Part shown: positions 25,001-37,000 of the stretch, piece after piece
How the letters are laid out: each line of letters opens with the position of its first letter
Position numbering within the stretch: the first letter of the stretch is position 1
Assembly (NCBI GenBank): GCA_036346255.1
Contig: CM070636.1
Location: 29,581,539-29,645,538, forward strand
Length of the DNA: 64,000 bases
Direction: 5' to 3'
Source: Ampelocalamus luodianensis
Lineage: Eukaryota; Streptophyta; Magnoliopsida; Poales; Poaceae
Program-made: the position numbers and the translations under genes
Notes under the pieces: generated by a model
Seen by the model: the letters and a program-made list of their open reading frames with translations, nothing else
What the model was told of the DNA's origin: nothing
Database searches by the model: none

Positions 25001-28000
25001 CCTGTTTGGCCCCACTTCTGCTTTGGCTTCTCGCCAGGAGAAGCAGAAGCCGGGGCTGAATACCCGACTTGTCAAATCCACTTCTGGGAGAAGCTGAAAC
25101 TCATCACCCATGCATGAAGGTAGCCCAAGGCTGCTTCCCCTTGGCTTCTTCAGCTTGTCCAGTATTTACACCTTACGCCCTTGTTGACAGCTTCCATCAG
25201 TGAGCCACTCGCCGCTCACCTCCTATGTTATCTGATGGCTCCCACTGGCTTCTCTGCTGCTGGCTGTACCCACTGCTTGACAGCTTCCTCCGGCTTCTCC
25301 ACAGCAGGCACATCCCCGATGCCTCCTCAGCCTTCTCCATTGTCTGCCTCACACTTAATACAGTTGCTAACTTGCTACTCGATACCTTGGCCAGCCTGCC
25401 ACCCTCTTGCTGTAACTTGGCGCTGTTGCTGCTGAGGTCCTCCACTACCGGTTCACAGCGAACAGGTTTCTCCGGCTTCACTGAGAAGTCACTAGTTTTG
25501 GGCTTCTCCACTGTAAGCCCCAAAAGCTCACTTCTTGGAGAAGCTTAAGTCCAGCCAAAATAGGCCCTAAACCATAAAGATAATTGGTAGACCAAGATCT
25601 TTACTAGCTACAATCTACTAGCTTCAGCTTCTGTTTGGAAATGAGTTTTAAACTTACTATATTAACTAAAAAAATGCTAGTCATGTGGACTCGAGTTAAT
25701 ATTAATTTGAATAACAGAATATGCTAGGGTAAGGTGCTAATGATATTCAACAAAAGATCAGGTCAAACCGTCAAAGCAATTACTAAAGAAACCTCCACAC
25801 ATTCGGCCTCAATTTCTCTTGAATTTAGTCCCAAGAGAGATACATAGCTGACAAAGAAGTATTTTTACTAGTTAAGCATTTGGACCTGTTGTTTTCTGTG
25901 GAACTATCTATGCTCATAAAAATTTTACGGGGCAGGATATCAAAACTAGTGATATAGTTACCCTGGAGTAGATTTGAACTACAGTGTGCATTTATGTGCA
26001 TCTTCTGATGTCAATTCGCATCTGCATAATGTGTGCAGTTCCTGTAGAGGTTCCTTCGCAGTTATCAGGTCACAATTTCTTCGTTGAGCATGTCCTGCTC
26101 TTGTATGAAATGTATATGAAATGTATTTATGTGCAATAAACCCCCAAAGTTGCAAGGGCATAATATTGAGTACATGCGTGAGCACCCTTGTTATTGTTGT
26201 TACATCTTTTGTACACTTCTCTGCTGTTACAGCTTTGTCATTGGTCTGATATAACTTCATTATTTTGCAGGGAGCTGATTTGACGGTTTCTTGGCTGGAA
26301 GAAACTTTGATTGAAATTAACTTGATTCTTGACATTTTGTTTCTTGCTTTCTATGATAACTTTTCAATATGTAACGGTGGTCTGTGGGTAACTTTGTGCT
26401 CAACTTTTAAGGTACCTTTTTTTTTTGGTGTTTCCACTCCTTGCAGTTTTTGGTTCTTTTCACTTGTTTTTTAATTTTTGATTTCTTGAATGCTTATCGT
26501 TTTAGGCTATGATCTCTGGCTCTTATGATGTTGGAAAATTTGCTGTATCTGTTGAAGCAAAAAATTCATTTCATTATGCTAAAGCTCAGCTACTTTTTAT
26601 TCTCATTGAAACTTTGGACTTCGAAAATCTCCTCCGAATGATTCACGACGAAGTTCCTTTCAGGTCTTGTCGACTTCCTTGATTTTATCCATTGGCATGT
26701 TAATTATCACAACATGTGATACGACTATACGAGTAGCCTGTCATTGCGATATATGTTTAGGACCTTACATGATATTTTGTTTTGTCTCAGTGGAGGGCAT
26801 TCCACATTTTCTCTCGGTGATATTCTTGAGATGAATGCTGAAGTATCAAACTTGCCTGAATTTGCAGTGGTCGAATCAGGACCACTTATTCTCGCTTGGG
26901 CAGTTTTCCTGTGCTTGGTCCTGTCTCTTCCAGGAAGTAATACAAACTTGGTAATAATGATATTCAATCTGATAGACTGATACTATTTCAATCCCATTAC
27001 AGCAGGCGAATACTGTATCTTATTAGTTAATGCTCTCAGGAAATTGATCATACATCTTATGCCCAACGGGCCTTTGAGTTTGCACCGTTCAATTATTTAC
27101 TAGGAGTTCTTTGTTCAAGCATCTTCAGGGAGTCAGATGTAAGCGTTCTACAAATAAATGTTCTTTTTAAGTTTCTTTTGTTATGGTAATGTTGCCCCTA
27201 AATCCTATTAGTTTGAAGTTGTGAATGCTCTTATGGAATAATGTTTTCTGCGATGCTAGTTATTTCCATCATAGGATGTAGCAATCATTCGGTAATAGCT
27301 AAAACCAATGTAGGAATTGGATTAATAGTTATCCGATGGTGGCATCTAATGGGGAAATGCTAAGTACATTATCTAAATGAATGGTTGCAGACTGCAGCAC
27401 TCTTAAATGCCCTCGTTATGGTCCAAAAATTAATTCATGTCTAGAAAATCCCCAATTATACAGAAAATATAATCAGACTCAATTTGACCTAAACAATGCA
27501 ACATATAAGGTTACCCTAGATGTATGGTACACTGTATTACTCTTCAAGTCAAGTGTAAGTTGTATACTCTGAGGATCGATTTATCATTATAACTTGTGTT
27601 GGTGGTTTTGCCCTAAACTACTATATGGCATGATGTCTTCAAGAGCTTCCAAAATTTATGACACAGACCAATTAGTTGTTTACAGCTTGACTGCAATTTG
27701 ACTCTTTCGAGCCACGTAGATGCACATGGTGAAAGTTATACTTATTTGAATAGGGAATGAGATACTAGTAGTTACTGAGTCATCAGTCATCACACTTGTT
27801 AAAGCTTGCAATACAACTGGAACAACATAATGCGAACAGAAGCTGAGCAAATGGGTAGTATTATGATGCAGCTGTATGCTGTAGCTTAACTTTTGTTTGT
27901 TATGTGTAGTTCAGGCCCAAGTTTACTGTCAATGACAGAGCCAAGAACCAGGCGAAGAAATAGACTGGTGTTTGTCTTCAATCAACTGATAAATGGCAAT

Positions 28001-31000
28001 TATTAGATGTGAAACTGGCAAGAGGGCCATGTTCTGGTTTTCATTTTCACTCAATAGGTCATATGTATGCAATGCAAGAGAGAATTAGATCAACTGTTTG
28101 TACTATGCCATGCCTACAGGCTACACAAAATGAGAATGGAACGGTTTTGAAAAAATGGGATGGGGGCAACAGAAAATAACATGGTTCGCCAAGGCGCTAG
28201 TCAGGCAGTGGGGGGCCAATTGGCGCCTAGCCCGCCTAGGCACCGCCTAGGTGTCCGACTAGAAAACATGGGAGGGTAGGGGGGACCAGCGGCAGTACAT
28301 GAGGCCATAGGGAGGCGAAATCCGGTGACGTGGAGGCTTGAAGCAGAGAACTAGCACCAGTGATAATGTAACAGTGGAGAGGAGAGCAGGGGAGAGGAGA
28401 GGTGGCGCATCTCCATATCGTAGTACGAAAAATTGGACCGGACCGGTGGTTCAACTGGAAAAAACTAGGACCGGTGCCAGATTCGGTCTGGTTCACAAGA
28501 TAGATTGGCCGAGTATAAAACGGGTGAAAAAAATATATTTTAAGCGCCTGACCGCAGTAGGGATTGAACCCACCACCTTCTACGTGGGAAAGAGCCTTAC
28601 CGGTCCACCTAGCAAGTTTTAAGTGACTAACAAGTAGAGTGAACCATATATTAGTGCATTTCTACTAAAAGTTGGTATATGCTCCACACTTTTTTCGAAT
28701 TTAAAATCAACAAAACATTAAAATATAATATTTTTGAACCGCCGGTTCACCGGTTGAATCGGCGGTCGGACTAGTGAACCTTGAACTAGTGACTTGTCTG
28801 GTTCACTAGCCGGTCTGGTTTTTCGTACTATGCTCCATATGCGGCTGGCTGCGAGGTGGATCCGGCCGGTGGCGACGGGGCGAGGTGGATCGTGCTGTTG
28901 CGCTTGGCCGCCGCTGCGTTTGCCCTCGTGTGCCAGAGAGGAGAGGACTTAGGTTTGCTTGTGCAACATCCATTCTATTCTAACTTTATTTGGTGCAGCC
29001 CATCTGGCCCATACGGCCCAGCTACTCCCAGCCGCCCCTTGCCTCTTCTCCCTCGTCTACCTCCTCAGCAGTCGCCGCCTCCTTTGCTTCTTAGCAGTTG
29101 TAACCGCCGCCGCTCGCTTCACTGGGCCGCGCCTGTGCTAGCGCCACCTCTGGCCATGCACGGCGGCACGCAAGACGCGAGCACCACCACTCCCTCATCC
29201 TTCTCCCTCTTCTACCTCCTCAGCAGCCACCACCTCCTCTGCTTCTTAGAAGTTGCAGCCGCCTCTACCTCCTCAGCAACCTCCACCTCCTCTGGTTCTT
29301 AGAAGTTGCAGCCGCTGCCTCTTCTACTTCACGACTGGTGACTTGCGCTGGCGCCGCCTCCTCGACTTCAAGGACGGTGCCGCCGCCACGCCAGAACCAC
29401 CACTCCCTCCTCCTTCCCCACCTCCACCTACCCTTCCTCCCCCCTCCTTTGCTTGCTAGACAACACAAATTGGCCGTGCCTAGGGTGCGCCTAGGCGGCC
29501 AACCCACCTAGCTTGCCGATTTCATGGATGTCAGAGCCCAAATTTGAAATTTGGAATCTTCTGTGTTCACAGCATTAGTCCCTGAATCAGTAACCAATGC
29601 TCATAGTTTCATCATTGAATATCAATCACATATCACGAATATGTAAAACTATTGCATAATAATAAACAAAGTTTAAATATACCTTACGACTTTTGACTTG
29701 CAGAATGGCCAGAAAGTCCAAATACCTTTCAAAGAACATCAGCGGAAGCAGAATAAAAATATACCACGTGGAACCCTCACGATATACCCACAAGCAATAG
29801 GTTAGGCCTGCGACTTAGTTTTTGGCCTTTTTTTTATCTCCGGCCTTGATGAATGCTCGTAAGCGCCCACATGGCCTTCTTCTTCTATACTTACTGAATA
29901 ATAATATTGAGCGAGTATGAGTACAAAATCGTACTCGCGAGCCAACACACAGAATGCAGTTATATGATATGCAAGGCTGATCAAAGGAATGACTTGTGGT
30001 TCTTTTGTTTGCATAAAGCCACTTATTGAAATAGATTAAGTAGTAGCAAACACTGAGACCTAGCATTTTTAACTAACACAGGTTTTAACAAAGTTGAGTT
30101 TTGTTGTAAAATACTAGTGGAGGCTCCTACCTCCTATACCATTGAGTGGCTCCATTCATCTAATGCTCATGTTGTTTCTCGGGTCACATTCTGTACTCCT
30201 CATTGGTTCTCAACCAGGCCATTTCAAATCTCTAGGCTCCAACCTATCTTTTCATTCCACTCACAAATTGTTTTATGAAAATGAAAGCTACTTCAAGTAA
30301 TTATTATTCTATCCTAATGACATCATTATGGTCCTAATGACCTTGCTGTAGCGCTTGTCCTAACCAATCGGAGTAGAGGAGCTCTGGGGCACTCTCGGCC
30401 ATGCTTGCCGTCGCCGAGCGAAGCTACGGGGGCGGCCAGTGGGGCCCAAAATGGAACCCCACGGCTTGGACGACCTCATTGGTGCCGGCGGCAACCGTGG
30501 TTCGTAGTGGCGGTGCGACGAGCTTTAGCGGCAGTGGCGCTCGGGGCTGCGGTGACGTCTATGTTTCGGTGGCGCTCTTGGCTAACTGGCGCGCGCATGA
30601 GCATCTAAAGGGAGCGGGGAACCTATCGGAGTGGAGGGAGACGACGGGGATGGACGGAGGGTGGCCGACGACGATGACTCGAGGCGGCGCAGGAAACTCC
30701 TCGTGGCGGCGGTGACCTGAGAGGAGAGGGGAGCTGTGAGCTACCGGAGAAGCTCGAGGGAGGTGAGAGGATGATCGAAGGAGGGGGGGGGCTCACCGGA
30801 GAAGTGCGGCGATGGAATGAGCGGAGTTGGCCGGGAATGGGGAAGAAGGGGTTGTTGGCGTGTTCCTGTGGACCAACGGGGAAATTAGAAGGGGGGAAAT
30901 GATCCTCGTGCTCCAGAACACATGGTTATACGGGTGACGGGGTGAGGAGCTCACTAGAGTGGCGGTGGTGTGATGGTGGCACGACGGCGGAAGTAGAGGC

Positions 31001-34000
31001 GGCGCCCTCCTTCGTGGTTGCGCTCGGTGAAAGAGAGGGAGAGGAGGAGAATGGTGGGGAGGGGGCAAAGGGAGCTAAGGGTGGCCATTTATAGGTGGAG
31101 GGGGGGGGGGGAGCCGGTGGCGGGAGTGGACCGATGGGACAACGGCGGTTGGCATGGCATTGAGGCGGCATGGGGATAGTGGCGCGGAGGGACGGGAGTG
31201 TGCGGCGGAGCGACGACAATGGGATGTTGCTGACGTGAGGAGCAGCAGCCCATGTCCTCTTCGTACGGCGTTAGGGCGTCAGGTGTGGCGTGGGGAGGAT
31301 GAAGGTCGCTGGGGTAAAACTAAGTAGAGGGAGGCAAGGGCACGCCTGGGGAAGGCATGACACGGCTCGGCACGGCTGTGGTTGGCGTGGGCGATGTGGG
31401 CACAGGCAGAGTATGGGTGGGGCGACGGGATGACTGGCACCACAGCAACGAGTTGATGGGTTAGTGGTGACGGCATGGCGACAGTAGCAGCGCGAGGACG
31501 ACGTAGACGCGGTGATGGTGACGGCGGCTTGGCGCTACCGAGCGCATGCGTTGGGTCGGCCAGGCGCGTGGATGCGATGTGGGAGCGGCAAGATGGAGCG
31601 GGAGCGTAGTGAGTGCGGCGCGTGGCGAGCGGGAGCGCAGTTGGCTGGTGTTGCGCCTCGGGGGTGTTGCGTGGAGAGGCGCCGACGAGCCGTTGTCCGT
31701 CTCCGGAGAGAGAGTGAGCGTGGACAGTGGAGGCTGGCTGCGCTCGCAATGGCCGGGCCGCGAGGCGGAGAAGGAGATGAGCAGAGATGCTCGAGCTACG
31801 AGGATAGTATAGCTCGATACCACTTGTTAGTCATTGGACTCTTACTATTGGTGATAGCAAGATCCTTACTCTCATGGAGAGGATGACACTTGGAGATGGG
31901 CAATTTTTCTTGTATATTTCTCTTCACAATGCCATGCCAACCCGAGGTTGGGGATACATATTTATAGGGCTAAACACCAAGCATATGCTAAGATATGCCG
32001 AGCATATGCCAAGCATATGCTAGTCTAGGATGCTCATCCTAGATGCTCATCCTCTATGTCCTCTAAGATGCTAAAGCAAAGATGCTGTCCTAGATGCTAG
32101 TCAAAAGCTAGTCTAAGATGCTAAAGCAAAAGCAAAGCTAGTCTAAGATGCTAAAGCAAAAGCAAAAGCAAAAAGGAGCCGACACACAAAAAGCCGAGCT
32201 ACGCTGCGGTTGGGCGGCGTGCTAGCTTGGTGATGGTGACACGTCGGGACAGAGCAAGTGGCATGAGGCCGGCAGGGATGGTGAGGCGACCGGAGCGATC
32301 GGCGCGACGGTGACGGGGCAGGCCTGCGCTAGTGGCGGGCACGGCGCGGGTGCAGGTGGCTGGCGTGCAGACGGTACCAGGCTGGGAGGGAAGAAGGGAA
32401 GGGGGCCAGGTGGAAGAGGTTGGTCGTGCGGCTGGGCTGGACCTCTGGGAAGGAAAGTAAGAAAAGAAGACAAGAAAAGGAGACAGGCTGGGCCAGGAGG
32501 ATCTCAGCCCAGACCGTGCTTTTGAGGTTGACGTTTCAAATAATAACCCTGAAAATTCAAACATCGACAAGGTGCATTAATTTTTTTAAAATTCCACATT
32601 ATTAGACATTTGAACTAAAAGCCAAATTTGGGATGTTACAATGGAAATCGCCTCTAGGCGCTGATTTTTGGAACACTGGAAAATAATAGCTGTAGTTTAT
32701 GTTACACCCTTTATTCAGTCCACATTGATTTTTATGATATCTACTCTAGATCTGTTTATTAATTAAACTTATAGAGCATTGTAATAAGTGCATGATGAAG
32801 CTTACTTTCAGGGTCCTGTTTCTGGTTTTCGGGGTATATTGAGAACATTCATTTCAGCATTCATTGCTTCATACGAGATCTCTTATCCGGTAAGTGTGTG
32901 GATTATTTGCGGTTGCATTTAAATTGAACTCTTGACCTAGGCGAAACTACAGAATGGTCCTTAACTGGTTGTTTGTATTTCTTCTGTGCAGACAGAAAAC
33001 AGTTCTCTTGACATGATTATAAATATTCTATGTGAAGTTTATGATGGAGAGGTTCGACTACAAATCTTGTGGCTATTATTGTGGAACCATTCGTGTATTT
33101 CCAATATATAAATCAGTTTATGTTTTCCTTTTAATGGTTCAGGAATCACTCTGTATGCAATTCTGGGACAAAGATAGTTTTGTTGATGGCCCAATTAGAT
33201 CTGTTCTTCATATGGTGGAGAAGGAGTATCCTTTCCAAATATCAGAGTTGATACGCTTCTTATCAACTGTTTGTCATGGGACTTGGCCTGCTCAATGCGT
33301 GTATGTATTCATTTGTCTGCGTGTATTTTACCTTTTTACTTCTGTCTACATTCTACCCAGTTCTGATGGTCCATTCCTGATACGGCCTTTTCTATTCTGC
33401 CTGCCTTTGTGCTTCTAATATTTGACTGTGCGCATTCCTTTTTTTACAGAAACAGTAGGTGATAACCCTACTGAATTTCCTGTGCATATGCTTTGTGCCA
33501 GATGTGGTTTGTTTTCTAACATAACTAGAAAACATTTGGTGTATTTGAGAAAAAACCATTAGCATCTTATCTCAAATTCTAGTCTAATGCTTTGAGTGGT
33601 TACCACTGTTTCAAAATATTGTTACCTTCCAATTTCCAGTTGTTGCAAATAGTGCTCCTGTTTTGCTGTGTTGTGTTGTATGCATGTTTTTCTAATACAC
33701 TGTTTCCTGTTGATGTACACATATATAGTATATTCAAAACTATTGATATCATTGATTAGCCTAACATATACTTTTGTCAATTCTATAATGCAGAATGATT
33801 TTTGAGCACTATACAATTACATTCCCTTGTTAAACATGAGATTCAAAATATATCTTAACAAGCTATGTCTCCATATCTTGGTACATGCATTGTGATTAGG
33901 GGGAAAAAACTAAGGAGCGGTATCCTGTTCATGGCCTAATCAATGGGATAAACATTTGCTGTAAGATTATCTCGTGCAAGGCTGCAAGCTATCCAATCTC

Positions 34001-37000
34001 CACCCTCCTGTACTATCCGCACGCTGTCATCTCCACCGAATCCTTAGTTCTGTTCGTCCAACTTCCCCATTCGAGCTCTCTTTTTGTCTCTCTCTCTGGG
34101 CTGTAGACATCTCCAGTCCCCATCCACTCCGCCATCGAGGTCGCGGAATGATGGTGCTGTCAGGCTGTCGACGCAGCAACGAAGATGTTGCGGTGGGTGA
34201 TGGTGTTGCAAAGCCGACAAGGAATCAGCGAGGACATTGTAGTCGGCAATGGCAAAACAAGGCTGTAAGGAGGAAGCGGTCAGGCTGGATATTGGCAACG
34301 CTGGCTGCCACCGATGCCTACGAATTGCCGTGTGAGGAGGGCATGATCAGCGCAGCGTGATGGCTGATGAGTGTTTCAGCTTAGGAGCGATGCTGATTTG
34401 GGCGGTTACTCTAGTTGGAGCCAGATTTGGTGATAGTGTCATCTCTTACCTGAAACTTAAGTCGAACATTTTGGGTTTCTTTAAACATCCTTGAAATATG
34501 CTAAAACCTTTGAAAATTTGTTTTTTTAAACCTGTTGAGAACTTTTGGGACAAGCCTGAAATTTGGAATCGTTGTGTTAAAGCCTGAAACCTGAAACCCG
34601 CCTGAAACTTTAAAACATGATACTTGATGCCTGAAACCTGCTACCCTATTAATTATTGTTCCAACAGTATGCTGTTGTGTAGCAGCGTCCTAGTTATCTA
34701 TTAAGTGGTGTCTATATGGTTATGCCTGGCTTTTGTGGTTACACAACAAAAATGAAGATTATCATACTCATGAGCCCGCTTATAAGCACACGATACTTAT
34801 TATAGTGTCTAGCTTCTTTGTTACACAACAAAAATTCTGCCTATAATCTTTTCTGGGACGTACTTGGTTGCAGATATAATTACCTAGAGAGGATGAATGG
34901 GGTAACAACATTGTATGCAATCCCTAGTACTGTTGCTGACAGTGCAAACTACTGTGATCAAATTGAAATTCGTCATCCAATCAGCATTCCTGGTATCGAA
35001 GGCATTACAATTCCTTGTGGAAGCCATGGTTACATTTTGAAAGTTCTTGAAGATGATGTTGCATTAGTTCGCTGGGAGGTAAAATACCTTCTTTGTGCTA
35101 CCATACTTAACTATATGAATGTTCTTTCTTATGCACAACTTGTTTCCAAAGCATCCCATGTGGCCCAACTCAAACCTCAAATTGTATAAATACTGTCAAT
35201 AATGAATAACATGCATAGTTGTGAATATCAAAAACATCTCTCATCTAATTTAACATGTCATAATATGCAGTTTCCATGAATACATTATTTCATATTGTTG
35301 GGTTTTACCAGGAAATTAGGAATTATTCATGTGCGTAAGTAACTTCAAATTCGAGTTCTGCATCACCAACTGATCACATATGGGTGCATAAGCCAGATGA
35401 GACTACGGTCACTTCGTATCTTTTCAGGCTTGGGTTTGGCGGATCCTGAGTAACTAGTTTATGAAATATAATAGTAAAGGAAAAATATTCACAATAGGTG
35501 CTATAGTTCAATCAACCAATATTTTACGTTAGGCTGTCGTGGATGGGAACCTGCAGAAACAGAGTTCAATTCATTTGCCATGACAAATTAGAACTGGCAA
35601 CAGCAGACTTGTTTCATGTCTTCTTCTGTTCTCATTTGCATGTCTTTTTATGGCCTGCTTGCTTTTAGAGTCCTTACACAAATGAGTCCCTTTTATCTTT
35701 CTTGTATAAATCTTAGTCCTCTTGACTTCTTTCACTCTTAACTCAATTACTACTCAACCATGTCAACAACTTTATGATGTATCAAGAGAAGCTTAAATCT
35801 TTATGATGTTATTTTATATTCTAACCCTCTTAGTTTATTATTATGTTTGACCCCCTTTATTGTGACTAAAGTAATCAAACAATTCCTCTCCATTAGCTCT
35901 ACAGTCCTAGTGTTACATTAACACTATATACTATAGTATCTTTGTTATTCCTAAAGTATTCCTTACTAATTTGTGCTTTTGTTTTCTGTTTGACTTTGGT
36001 ATTGATTTCATAATTTATGTCTACTTTAGTGCTGTCGAAATCAAGGATCAAAATCTCGAATCGAGGGAAAACCACTCGACGGCCAGAATAGCAGGAATCG
36101 AAAACCGGTCAAAATTCAAAAACTGAAATTTGAATTGGCGAAGTTTTAAAACCGGTAACCGACCAAAACCGGAAAAACTGCTACCCAAGGATCACGAATC
36201 AGCATCGCATGTTTCACCGTTGACCGAACGGCACGAAATCTGGTTTTCGGATGAAATTCGATTGAATTCGCTTAAAATTTGTCCAAAAATCGAAATTTGA
36301 ATTTTGAATTGGCTAAACCGGGCGTTGTAGTTCCGGTTTTTGGTTTCCCGATCCCCTCCGGTAGTCGGTAATCGGCGGTTACTTGCTGGGTTTTTGATCC
36401 CTACCGCTACCAAAACTGGAAAAAATGTCCAAAAAAATGTTGGGACTTGGGAGTACAATAATTCAAGCATATTTAACTCATACAATAGGTAATCTAGCAC
36501 AAGAAAGGCATAAACCAACCTAAGAAGTGCATTATGCAGTCATAAATTTAAATTTGAAAAAATCCGAGCGGTTTTTTTCCTCCGGGTTCCCACAGGTTTT
36601 TCCGGTAACCGGTTTTTTCCCTTGGTCGAAATCAAACCCTATCCCTAGATGTGAACATTGGGAAGAACTGTTGTAGATGTAGTAATAATGGGATGTATGA
36701 ATTACAAAATGGGACGGCATACATTTTCTGAACTATTTTTAATGCATGAGCTCCTTTTCTGTACATGATTATTTTGATGTACTGTGAAAAGATGAAAAAT
36801 AGTAGTTGCAGGGTTCACATAACCTGCATCGAGGATTTCTGGCGGAAGCAGGCGTGAATCGCCGGTTACCGGTCAAACCGGGTTTCTTTCGGACAAATTT
36901 CGTTTGAATTTGCTTAAAAACCAGCCGAATTTCGAAATTTGAAATTTGAAATTGAAAAACCCGGGAATCCCGGCCGGGATTTTGGATCCCAGAGACCCGC

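Larger units (their letters stand above)
28180..32678. mobile_element. hAT-like element A (CCTAGGCG type), interrupted
   Basis: Ends CATGGTTCGCCAAGGCG on the left and CAGTGTTCCAAAAATCAGCG on the right (complement), with the perfect 8-bp target duplication gaaaataa (28172-28179, 32679-32686). Eight-bp duplications point to the hAT superfamily. Subterminal DNA on both arms is packed with GCCTAGGCG-type palindromes (28226-28250, 29480-29500, 32650-32661). Two later insertions sit inside: hAT-like B (28419-28832) and a solo LTR (29529-32640). Without the LTR and its duplicated 5 bp it is about 1.38 kb. Internal Pro/Ser-rich frames (28856-29459) have no transposase features. Confidence 0.82.

Noticed and set aside
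28540..28615. Functional tRNA gene
   Set aside because: Only a T arm and B-box-like match are evident; no complete cloverleaf could be drawn, so it is reported only as a tRNA-like observation.
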